DNA of 64,000 bases, taken from Cinclus cinclus. Its lineage: Eukaryota; Chordata; Aves; Passeriformes; Cinclidae. Position 1 is the stretch's first letter. Each line of letters starts with the position of its first letter. The translations under genes and the position numbers were made by a program. The notes under the pieces are model-generated. The model made no database searches. It was not told where the DNA came from and saw only the letters and a list, made by a program, of their open reading frames with translations. The stretch is taken from contig NC_085059.1 in the NCBI RefSeq assembly GCF_963662255.1, forward strand, positions 1,288,501 to 1,352,500. Direction: 5' to 3'. Below are positions 47,701 to 58,900 of this stretch, in pieces.

Positions 47701-49720
47701 CATCCCCTCGCCAAACCCCGACCCTCCCGTGGCTGTCTTGCACCAGGGGGGCTGCTGGGCAGCTCCAAGAGGCTCCTAAAGGTCCAGCCCACCTCCTCCA
47801 GGTACCTGGCAAGCCCTGTTTTCATCACCCCTCTGCAATGCACAGGTACACCCAGACTGATGCAGGGTGCAAAACGCAGCCCACAAAGCCACCCCACCAG
47901 GTGTGATGGTGACAAAGCTCTTCCCATCGTTGCCTGCCAAAAACATCACTCAAACCTGGTATCAAAGGCAGCATTTCATAATTCTGAAATGTAATCCCTG
48001 TTTCAAGCATTTCCAGTATCAGCACACGTTGGATTCAGGTATCCAAATATTTAAGAGTGTCTTTTGGGGCACAGTTGGCCAAACCCTACCTTGTGTAGCC
48101 AATGTGCTGGTAGAGATGACAGAAGTTATAATGGCAAAACAAATCCATCAATGTTTTGACCCAAACAGAAATACTGGGGGAAAAAAGAACATCAGCATGG
48201 TGTTGTTGGCAAAACGTGGCTGAAATGTTCAGTTTAAGGAAGCTGATCCATTTTTATTTGCAATAAAGCCTGACAGCTTTCAGGACACACTGTCTTTACA
48301 GAGAGTCGATTCATTCTAGAAGCCCATTCACTTGCACAGGGGTTTAGTGAACCAGCCAGACCTCTTCCTTCTCCTCTCTGGGAAGACTCATTAGCTGCAG
48401 GAGCTCAGTGTGAACAGGAGGTGTGTGTGAGGCAGGGGTAATTACTAGCACCTCCGAAATAAATCACCAACCTACGGCTGATATGACTGCAAACCTGGAA
48501 CGGATCCTCATTTTGGGCTGGGAGAGGGTCTTCAGCAACACTCTATAAACTACAAAGAAAAGAAAAGGAAATTGACTTTAAAAGCAACATTTTAATAATA
48601 CTGAGGTGTTGACAAAATCCTCAGAGAGCAAAGGAGCTCCACCACATAGGATGGACTCACTGCTTGGGAAGTGGGTCCTGGCACTGTTTGCTGGGACAGG
48701 AATTAACTGGCTGAGGGACTGCTGCTGTCCCTGGTGCCTGGACTAGATGCTGGGGTGGCAAACAGGTTGCAGGGCTCGATAAACTGGTACTGGCTGTCAC
48801 ACTGACTGGCCAAGTGCTCTGATCCCTTAAATGTGCACGCTCCAGTAAGAGACTTCAGCAGTGTCCCACACTGGCACACCCTGTGCGGCACCACAGGTGC
48901 CTCTGCTCCCCTCTGTGCAGCTGTGAGCACCCCCAGGGACAGCACAGGACACCTTCCAGTCCCTCCTCCCTCCTGGGCAGCAGCCACACCTCCAGGACCC
49001 ACTTTGTTTTACCCACAAGGACAGAAGAACTGCACTTACACATATTTTGGCCATGCCCTGCTATTTCAACCTACTAAAAGGGAAATGAAGACCCTTTAAG
49101 TAACTGAGTTCTACAGACCTTCCTGTCCTGAACTGGTGCTGCTGTCCTGGGTCACCTGCAGAGCGAGGTCTTGGCAGGAGAGAGACAGCAGAGTCCAGCA
49201 CTGCTGCTGTGCTCTTCTCCTCCCTGCTGACCCCACTCCCCTCGTCTCCCTCTCAGCTTTCCTTTCCTCAATCACTTCGAAGTTTCTCCTATGTCGTCCT
49301 TCGTTTTCAGATGCGTCATAAAAATGCACGTGCTGGGAATGCTGTGGTTGAGACACGGGATTGCAATATCTTGGCTTTTGTTTTTCTTTTCCTTCCCCTT
49401 TTTCCTTTCTATAAACCAACTTTTCCACTTCTCCAGTATGTTGGCACTTAAAGCTTGCTTGGCCTGTTAACAGAAACAAGGACTGGAGGGGGTAACATAA
49501 ATGATCTGTTCAGAGAAATGAGCAGAGGCTCCTGCAAGCTCCCAGCCAGGACTCCAGCAGGTAATTCCATGTGCAAGGACATCCTGGCACTCATCACTGG
49601 GAGCTCAGTGGCTGTGGCTTTTGACCCAGATGGCACTGCTTTCACACCCTGTGTCCTTTATGGACGTTTCTGGGGAAAGGTGTCAGTCAGATGCTGGTGA
49701 GTGCAGCCATCCAGGGACAT
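44701..49720. other. Unique non-coding stretch
   Basis: I see no recognisable gene or transposon over 5 kb. From 44930 to 45900 the DNA is AT-rich and contains several TAAT/ATTA cores (for example around 45045-45080). The segment at 47100-47900 is G+C-rich, with an open plus-strand frame of 235 codons (47287-47994) that has no domain I know, overlaps frames on the other strand, and is probably a chance product of base composition. Confidence 0.5.
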
Positions 49721-50150
49721 GGAATCAAGGACTTACAGGATGGCTTGGGTTGGAAGGGATCCTAAAGCTAATCCCATTCCACCCCTGCCATGGCAGGGAC
49801 ACCTCCCACTGTCCCAGGCTGCTCCCAGCCCCAGTGTCCAACCTGGCCTTGGGCACTGCCAGGGATCCAGGGGCAGCCACAGCTGCTCTGGGCACCCTGT
49901 GCCAGCCCTGCCCACCCTGCCAGGGAGGATTTCTTCCCAGTATCCCATCTAATCCTGCCTCTGTCACTTAAAGGCATTCCCTGTGTCCTGTCCCTCCATC
50001 CCTTGTCCCCAGTCCCTCTCCAGCTCTCCTGGAGCCCCTCCAGACACTGGAAGGGGCTCTGAGCTCTCCCCAGAGTCCTCTCTTCTCCAGGATGAGCAGC
50101 TCCAACTCTCCCACCCTGGCTCCAGAGCAGAGGGCTCCAGTTGCTCTTCA
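49721..50150 (-). mobile_element. 5'-truncated CR1 LINE copy (3' end at 49721)
   Basis: Plus-strand order is GGAATCAAGGACTTACAGGA, GCTTGGGTTGGAAGGGATCC, CCATGGCAGGGACACCTCCC, CCAACCTGGCCTTGGGCACT, GCCAGGGATCCAGGGGCAGC, CCCCAGTCCCTCTCCAGCTC and TCCCACCCTGGCTCCAGAGC. At about 430 bases it matches the copies at 1869 and 37016 block for block and has the intact CCATGGCAGGGACACC. It is inactive, since only the 3' tail is present. Confidence 0.94.
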
Positions 50151-53100
50151 GTTTCTCACTCTTCATCAATGTCTTGGGGACACCTTCATGCTGTTCCTGC
50201 AGTGCTTTGGACACTGATGGCTGAAGAGTTCCAAACCTCTTCCCAAAAGCAGAATAACACCAGGGCTATTTGAGCTCCTTTTCTCTGGCCTGTTACAAAG
50301 TGTCTGGGGAAGTGCTGTTGTAGGCAGATCATAATTAATAATTAGCATTATTTATACTGAGGCCTGCAGAACAGAATTGAAAGTGTCATCAGATTTTACA
50401 TCCAAAATATTGTCTCTGTCAGTCCTTTCTAATTCCCAGGCATGGCTGTGGGAAGATACAATTGCACATGTGAATACTTTCCCATGCCTCCTCTCCATGT
50501 GCCTATTTCCATGTGTAAAGCATCTGGGAATGCTCCTAGGGCCTCGTTGGAAATGCATTGTGTGTGTGTAAATTGTTGTTTGTCTACATCTGTGTATCTA
50601 ATTGCATGTGAAAATCACTACTTGAGTTGCATCAATGAAATACAACTTTTTGAAAATACAGCTTGCATGTGTTTCTCATTCATTTTAGTGAGGCACAAGA
50701 TGATCTAGTTGAAAAACAGTAGCTAAGACCAGATGTTCTTCTGCTCCTACAGTGTGAGAGAAGCAGCTCAGCCTTAAGAAACTCAAAGCTGCTCAGCTTA
50801 TGATACTTGCAGCATCATGGGAGAGAAAGATCATCTCCTGCAGTGGCCTCCCTTCCCCAGGACCCACTGCCAAGGGAAAATGGCAGGAGTTCACCTTTGC
50901 TGCCAGGAATTCAGAATCAAGCACCAAGGCTTCTCCAAGTGCTGATGTGCAATGGCTGGAGATGTACTGTGGTCATTTAGAGGATTTGGAGGCAAGAAGG
51001 GGACACTCCTGGGGACACTGCTGGCCAGTTCAGACTGGATATATGGCAAAGGTTTAATAAAATATATGATGGGAAGAGTAACTTACACAGATTTGCCAAA
51101 ATGTCATTTTTAAACTATGTGCCTAATTTCTAAACAATTGAGTTTTAAAGATTTAGTAACTCCTTGAAATTTTCCACAGCTCTGCTGCTACTGTGGTCAT
51201 ATTTCCAAATTCAATGTACCGCTTACTCCTCCACTTAAAACATTCACTTTTCATTTAGACCTGCAGGAAAAACAAAATCTGGATTACTTTCAGATTATTG
51301 GCCAAGCTCAAGAGACATCCCAGCCCTTTATGGGGTGCAGATAAAAGAGCTCAGAGTCCCTGCTCTGCCAGGAAAAATGTTCACTTTCTGTGAAATGCAT
51401 TAAGAAATCAAATGAAGCACTTATTAAACTTTTAGATGCAAGAATCTGCGAATTGGACAAGGATGCGTGTCTATGTCAGACCCTTGAGATGAGATGGATC
51501 CTGTCATAAACTGCTGCTGGATGCATAAATGAGGCTCCCTGAGCCCTCCCCCAGCTGCAGAGTATGGAAGCAGGAGCTGGGGCTGAAAGCATTCTTTGTG
51601 AGGATCAGCTCCAAACCCTTCTCTTTATTTACCAGCTTGCTGAGATTGACAAAGTATTTGATATCTTGGAGACTCCAGCATGAGGGCCTGGCTTGTAACC
51701 ATATCTATCAGGGACTGTACCTGCTTTGCCATTGATTTCTCTGTGCCCTGACCTGCTCGTGTCCTCCTGTCCTGTTGATGGAGGACCTCGAGTGAAAGAA
51801 TCTGCTTCACACTCTCTTCCCTTCCACCTCTTCCAAAACCCTCAACCCATTCAGGATGCTCTCTTTCAGGCCACATGAACCTAATACTTCACTTTCCAAG
51901 GCAGCATTGGATATTCCATGGCAATTGCAAAGGATCAGTTATCCTTCTGAGCAGAGGTGTTTGTGTTGGCAGAGCTGCTCCTCCCCACTGCAGGTGTTGG
52001 AAGTGCAGCAGCACCCGAGGCAGTGAGGATGTTAAAGAGTTCTCCTTCTGCCCACCAGCTCTGGGGTCACCTTCACAGACACCCCCAGGAGTCAGGTCAC
52101 AACCCCTTAAATGGACTTTACTGCTGCTGATAAACCCACGAGCACTCTGAGTTCCAGCAGCTGCAGAAACCTTGTCACTTCTCACTGCTAAACTTCATTT
52201 CATCTATAAACGGAGGCAGGGAAGGACCTCAGTTTATAAATACAAATATGTGAATGGGTCTGCTGCAAGTAAGGGTGGGTGTGAGCCCAGGTTTACAACC
52301 AAAGATGCAGCAGAAATCTGCTAAATTCCCTGGGAGCTCAGTGAGAAAAGCACTTTGTACTTTTGCCTTGTTTAGACAAATACAAAACATGCACAGCTAA
52401 GTGACTGCAAAAATAAATATCTCTCTGTTTTGTTTCCTAAATGACCCTACTAAATCATGAGTAAAGATTTATGTTCCTGTGGTTGGTCCTCAAAGTGAGG
52501 TGCATGGGTAGCAGACTGAGAGACCGCTTGCCCCGGCATATGCTGAAGGTACTGCCTGCTTCATTCTTCCTTTCTCCTGTCAAGGTCATATCCAACTTAC
52601 CAATGAATTCTGTTCTAATTACAACTTAAACAGAGGATTTGAAATATTTGGAAACTTTACCTGCACATTTTGGCATATATATTTTTGCTCCTCTATTGAC
52701 TTTTACCTCATGTACCGTCAGTGAGACTTTGAAGGACTAGGATATTAAAATTTTTGATTAGACCTGCAGGGATCTCAAACCCTAGACCATCAGAGATCAG
52801 GCTGCTGCACTGACACCAGACTCTTTCACCTGTAGGCTAGTGACTCGTTCACTGGGGCTCCTCTGAGCCAGCTGGGCCCTGGCTGCTGTCCTTACCTGGA
52901 GCACTCCAGTTTTCCCATGTTTTCCCTTGTATTTCTTTTCCCAGCTTTATGTGGCAGCTCAGATGATCTGAAATCATCTTTAAATGTCCTGGGACATTTT
53001 TCATTTGCTGTGAGTGACTCAGCAATCCCACATTGATGAGAGAAAATGCCTTGAAAGTCCATTTTCTCCAGATGCCCACCTGGCTGACTCCATCTCTGCT

Positions 53101-55204
53101 GCTTCCAGGGACGAGATGGAATCCTGATGGTGCCACATACCTCAGAGCACTGAATTTATTCTTTTTGGAGCCATTTCCTAAGACTCAGCAGTCTTCAACC
53201 AAGTAGGCTCTGGCAGAATGGTGGTCAGAATCTCCCTCCACTCATTCAGAACTTGTTATTGCTGGTGTGGGAAGCAGATCCAGCTGACCAGAACTGCCTG
53301 CTTCCAAAGAAAACACTCACTTTACTTTATCTGGTGTTGTGAAATGTATGAAAATAAATTATTTATTATCATGGCTTTTGGGCTGAACCTGTTTGTATGG
53401 GCTTGCATCTGTCTGATCTGAAGACTGAGTCACTGACTGACAGACACCCTCTTGGATGGTCCTGTTACTTACACTATGTCCATACTGCTCCAACAGTTTC
53501 AATAAAAATAGAGAGCTTGAAACTTCTCCTCTGTTGGCATTTCTTCATAGAGACAGGGTGTTTCTTAAAGAAACATCAAATCACTCTTAAAGAGGTCAGA
53601 TGTGCTGGGTGAAATTGCAGAATTAATGGTGAGCCTCCCTGGCTGCAGCTTCCAGCCCAGCTTTAGCCCCCTCAGCTGCTGTGCTGCATGCCAAGAGAAT
53701 GGTGGAGGAGGTTTGGACATTCAGAGCTTCCCACAAATATCAGTCAATGACAACTAAAACCCTACTCCAGTCCAAAAGCTGCTCCAGTCCAAAACCTGCC
53801 AAGTTTCTGCCCCTGCCAGCTACTTCCACATCTGGCAGCTGGGGCAAACTCAGGACCAGTATTTCCACTGACACCAAGTTAATTCCTTTTCCTCCTTCTC
53901 ACTTTGTACCCCCTCAAAGAAGTGAAGACTGAAGTGAGAGCTGCAGAGCAGCCCCTTGGAGAGGGAGCATGAGGGAGGAGTGGGACTGCAGCAGAACTCT
54001 CCCATCCCTGTGCCAAGGATGTTATGTCACATGGAAGCGGGGACATGTGACTCAGTAGAAACACAGTTTCTCCCCTCTCCCATCCAGCAAGGTGCAAATG
54101 TCTTAGGACACTAGAGGTCCTCACCTGGCCTGTCCTTTGGATGATTCCTCTGCAGTGTATCGAGACCACAAGAAATTGGTCACACAAATTTATGCTGCAA
54201 TAGCCACCAGAGTGTCTGTCTGCCAGGCACCAAGACAAAACCAAACCACAGTCATGCCTTGCTACTGCTGGTTTGAATCCTTCAGCATTTCCATTCTAAA
54301 TGCTCCGCTCAGGATCAGGAGCCCAGATAAGTCAGGTGGTCTGTGGTGAACACTGTGACTGGCCTTATGTCCCAGAACTCTTAATTCAGTCAGTGGAGCC
54401 ACTGTTGGGCTGGATGTACAGGTGATCAGCCAGGGCTTTTGCACTTGATACTCATCTTTATGTATCTGAAACAAGTGTCTGATCACCATTTCTCCCTGTG
54501 CTCACAGATTGTTTTTAAAGGAGAAGCATTTGAGTGGAGTCTGGAGTTCTGCAGGCGAGTAGAACGTGCAGAGATGAAGAGGATCCCACACCTTGGAGCT
54601 CCAGCCAATATCTGAGTGAGTACAATATTCTCCACTCACTGTGTGTATGCAGGCATGGAAGAGCATGAGTAGGATATGTGTTTGTGGTGGAGCAGGAATG
54701 CCAGCTATGCTCTGTGTGGATGGAATATGCCTGGTGCTGAAAGCTGTGGGATGGAAGAATGAATGCAGTTGTATTGGAAGAAGGAGGAATGCTTACAGTA
54801 TTTTGTGTCCTCAAATGTGGATTAGCTTGAAAAGGGATGTAAGGTGGGAAAGACATATCCTGAACACCTGTTTCCACATCTGTATGTTTTTAACTCATTT
54901 TGGAGACAGCGTGCCTTGCTTCTCACTCTGTCCTCATTCTGCATTGAGGTCCTTTCCATTTCATACAAAAAGAGTTCTTCCCCTCGTGGAAGTCTCCTGT
55001 CTGTCCAAGAGTACAGTGCTGTCCATGTGCATGGGTGAGGGCTGTGGAGGCTGGGCACGTCTGGCTGTGGAAGCACAGGAGAACTGGAGCAGCAGAAATC
55101 ACACACCCTCGAACCAAACCTGCTGCTGCTGCTCTGAGGGTGCTCCATGTCCTCCATGCTGGCTGCTGCTTTCATGCGATCACACCGAATCCCAGCCTGG
55201 CTCA
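50151..55204. other. Unique non-coding stretch
   Basis: No gene or transposon is recognised over 5 kb. The segment from 52380 to 52760 and parts of 50560-50700 and 51050-51290 are AT-rich. The remainder is mixed sequence with short chance open frames. Confidence 0.5.
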
Positions 55205-55995
55205 GGTTGTGTCACCTGGTGCCACCTCCCTGCTCCAGCAGGGCCATCCCAGAGCTCAGGGCACAGGAATATCTGGAATATTCCCAGGGAGGGACACTCC
55301 ACAGCCTCTCTGCACACTCTGCTCAGGGCTGGGCACTGCCCAGGGCACCAGTTCTGCCTCCTGTGCAGGGACAATTCCTGGGCTCAGCCCCTGCCCCTTC
55401 CTCTGGTGCCATTGCTGGGTCCTGGAGCAGAGCCTGGGACTGCTCTGCCCCTCCCTGAACACAGGGACACCCAGGGACAGACTGGGACAGACAGGGACAC
55501 ACAGGAACAGACAGGGACACCCAGGGACACCAGGGACACACAGAGACATCCAGGGACACCCAGGGACACCCCCAGGGACACTCAGGGACAGGCAGAGACA
55601 CACAGAGACAGACTGGGACACACAGGGACAGACAGGGACACCCAGGGACACCAGGGACACACAGAGACATCCAGGGACACCCAGGGACACCCCCAGGGAC
55701 ACTCAGGGACACCCAGGGACAGACAGAGACAGACAGGGACCCCGAGGGACACCCAGGGCTCAGGCCTCTCTCAGCTGGGGCTCCTCCCCAGGCTGAGCCC
55801 CCCCAGCTCCCTCAGCCTTTCCTGGGCATGGAGATGCTCCAGCCCTTGCTCAGCTCCAGGATCTCCTGTCCCTGCTGTGCTGAGGATCCAGAGCTGGGCA
55901 CAGCACCCCAGAGGTGTCCCCAGGGCTGAGGTCTCTGACCTGCTGGGAATGCTCTTCCTGATGCCCCTGGGATCCCACTGGCTTTCCTTCCAGAA
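55205..55995 (-). mobile_element. CR1 LINE copy interrupted by an internal tandem array
   Basis: The left part (55205-55458) follows the CR1 antisense order: TGCTCCAGCAGGGCCATCCC, GGGAGGGACACTCCACAGCC, TTCTGCCTCCTGTGCAGGGA, then GTCCTGGAGCAGAGCCTGGG. The right part (55769-55995) resumes with CCAGCTCCCTCAGCCTTTCC, ATGGAGATGCTCCAGCCCTT, GTGCTGAGGATCCAGAGCTG, GACCTGCTGGGAATGCTCTT and GATCCCACTGGC. Both halves are in the right order and orientation for one element, so the array between them replaced or grew from the few dozen bases normally found there. The extreme 3' end is missing or too diverged to see. Confidence 0.82.
55459..55768. repeat. About 10-bp-period minisatellite inside the CR1 copy
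   Basis: Units are CAGGGACACC, CAGGGACAGA, CAGAGACACA and similar, mostly 10 bp with some 9 and 12 bp. There is a larger repeat: the 84 bases at 55507-55590 recur at 55628-55711, offset by 121 bp, with no difference that I can find by eye. A plus-strand frame of 456 codons (54641-56011) passes through the array, as do several minus-strand frames reading as Val-Ser-Leu-Gly-Val-Pro-type repeats. None is credible as a gene. Confidence 0.94.
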
Positions 55996-58900
55996 CTCAA
56001 CCTGCCCCTGAAGTCAGTGGGAATTTGGGCAAGTCGAGGTGTTCAGGACAGACTCTTTGGGGGTACTGTTCTGGCAGCCACATTCCCAACGTCCCTCACA
56101 AAGAAGGGATGTAACAGGTTTGGAAACAGTGCTATTCTTATTTCTGTCAGCAAGAGAAATTTAATTGATTTATCAAGAATCCAGAGTTAAAAGTCTCTCC
56201 AGAGGCAATGGAAATAAAAGCACTTTCACTGACCTCTGAAAATACGTGATTTATGGGAATACCCGCTTATTTACCTAAATTCCTACATGATGACCCAAAA
56301 AGATTAGCCCTTGATGTGTGGTGGCAAGGGACTCCACAGAGGTAAAGTCTCTGAAGGAGAAAGAAGCAACAACAGAATAAAAAGAAAAGTATTCTTGAAA
56401 GCCAGAGATGCATTGAAGACATAGAAAGCCATTTTTCCTAAGGAGTGTAACAGTATCTGTCTTGGCAGTGCTGTAGGGCTGTGGATGGACCCAGACTTGT
56501 CTTCAAGTGAGTTTGGTTTGGCTGTTGGTAATTAGGAACTTGAAAGGAAATTTGGAAACACAGTAATAATAATTTCAGCTCGGAAATGCAACAACTGCCC
56601 AGACCTACAACCACATTCCTGCTGTCTGTTCCCAGGGAACCTCCACGCACACCCCTCCACGGACTGCTGGGCTGGATGAGGTCAAACTCCACTTTGGAAA
56701 GTAATTTCTGGGCTCCCACCCCTCCATGCTTTGCTGGGTATCTGGTTGCCAACTCCTCCTAATGGATCACAGAAACGTTTATGCTTTAAGACAAATTCTT
56801 TCATGAAAAAAATCTAGGATTTTTTTGTGGTATTTCCAGCAAAACTACAGAGAAACTCTCAAGATAGCCAATGGAATAATTTAATGCTTTAGACTGGACA
56901 CTCTGTAGTGCCTTCCTCCTGGAAAGATGAAGAGTTTTGTTCATTGAGATTTGGACCTGAGATTCAGAGGCTACAAATGAGATGCACACGCCTGCTTATC
57001 AGCCCCCACAGCAAATGCTAGTTCTTAAATGTTCCTTCAAGAAAGACATGATGAAATTTAACCTTCCTCCTTGCAGTCCCAGCACAGCTAGCTCCCCTGA
57101 ATTCAGTCAAGAAATATGAAGAAAACTAGCCATTTCAGATATCAGATCCAAAATATGTGCTACTCTATGTGTAAAAAAAATGTTGGGAAAATAATATGGG
57201 CCACCATCAGGTCTGGTGTGCAGTGTTTGAGCTGATCTGGGATCTTGTGTGATCTAGAAAGGGAGGAAATGTAAAGTAAAAGCCTGGCAATCACCAAAAG
57301 GAGATCAGAGCAGAATCTGTAAATACATTTGTCTAAAGATTAAGAGCTACTCAGACCATGCCCTGTGGTGGCTCTGAACCAGGACTGATGTTCTGTCACG
57401 CCCCAGAGTCTCATCTGAAGCCACTCTTTGGTCTCCTCATGGTGTTTTAAGTGAAGAACCTGCAGAGTCCATCAGGATCAGGCCATGAGAGTCTGAAGCC
57501 AGATTTGGTTTGGCTCATTCCTAGGCAGAAGTGAAAATGTGCTTGGTGGTCTGATCCAAGACTCCAGCAAGCAGGTGAGTTGGCTTTGTGCAAAACCACT
57601 GCATAATTCTGCATGATTGGCACCTTTCACTCAGAGAGGCTGAGCGGCATCAGCCACCAGTGAACGACACTGCCAAGAGCTGCGGGAGGTTTGGAAAGGA
57701 GCTGGCTCTGGTCAAGGTGGAGGTTCTCTCATATTCATGAACCCAAACCCACACTGGAATGGAAAGTAAAAGAATAAAGTACCTACCCCTCCCCTGACAG
57801 CAAGGAGAACGCCATTAGTCTTAAAACAAACAAAAAATCCCCCTTAATGTGATAATCTTACAATAACCAATTATTTCAATGAACAAACACCACCAAGAAG
57901 TATCCTGGAGTCAGAGGCATGAACTCCTAGCTGGTGGGTCAGTGGTAACCTATCTTGTTTGGACAAGCCTGACAAAGATCTGCTGAGCAATATCCAGTGG
58001 GCCCAGCAGTGCTTGGCTGTGGTGGAGAGATGGGCATGGGTCACAGGGCCACTGCTCCTCTCCTCACAACAGCCAAGCAAAATGAAGCGTGGCCAAACCT
58101 TCTCCACCTGATGGCAAGAGGGAAACACTGAAGAGCCCTGAAATGGCTGCGGCAGATGACTCAGGAGGTGGTTGCAGTAACATTGATCTGGATCTGCACA
58201 TCCAGCGTTACAGCCAGCACAGCCCTGCTCCAGTCTATCCTTCCTCCCCAGTGGATCTATGCTGGGTTTTCAGGTGTGCCCCAGAAAGTTACAGCAGTGT
58301 GTCCCACAGCTGTGCCAGGGGATGTCTGCACCACAGCCTGCAGGGGAACCTGGGCCAGCTGGGAGTGACCCCATCAGGGCACCTCTGGCCTCAGAACCTG
58401 CTCTGCAGAACCAGTTTCTAATGTTATTTCTAATGCTGATAAGAGTGTTATCACTGTGACAGAGTTGAGGTGTCCAAGGCCACGGAGCTGCTGATTTAAA
58501 CACAGAGCACACCTGGGAAATCCACAGCAAGTGGATATGGAGAGACAGAGCGCACAGAGATCAACTGGAGATTTGCACTACCTTAGGAAATTCTTGCTGT
58601 TATCATATCCATTTATTAGCAGAATATGAATGAAAAAGGGAGAACAGAAAATGTCATCTTTTTTTCTGTTTTGAAGGAGAGTTTTGTCTGGCTGTCATCC
58701 TGAAACAGAGAACAGAAGTTTCACTAGATGCGCCTGGTACATTCTAATATTTATTAGCTAGGCTATGGAAAGAAGTCTTCTTGTATACAGAAATCCAGCC
58801 ATGTTTTTGAGGGGCAAGTCCTATTTTAGTCATTTCACAAACTGGGCCTACAGTGGATGAGGTTCTGGCAGTAAAACAGATATCTATGTTATCACCCAGA

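Noticed and set aside
47287..47994. 235-codon plus-strand frame
   Set aside because: G+C-rich DNA with few TA-containing stops yields such frames by chance. The residues show no known family and frames on the opposite strand are also open.
54641..56011. Plus-strand open frame of 456 codons, the longest in the window
   Set aside because: Its second half runs through an inactive CR1 copy and its roughly 10-bp array, its first half has no recognisable domain, and overlapping frames on both strands are also open. It is a product of low-complexity sequence.
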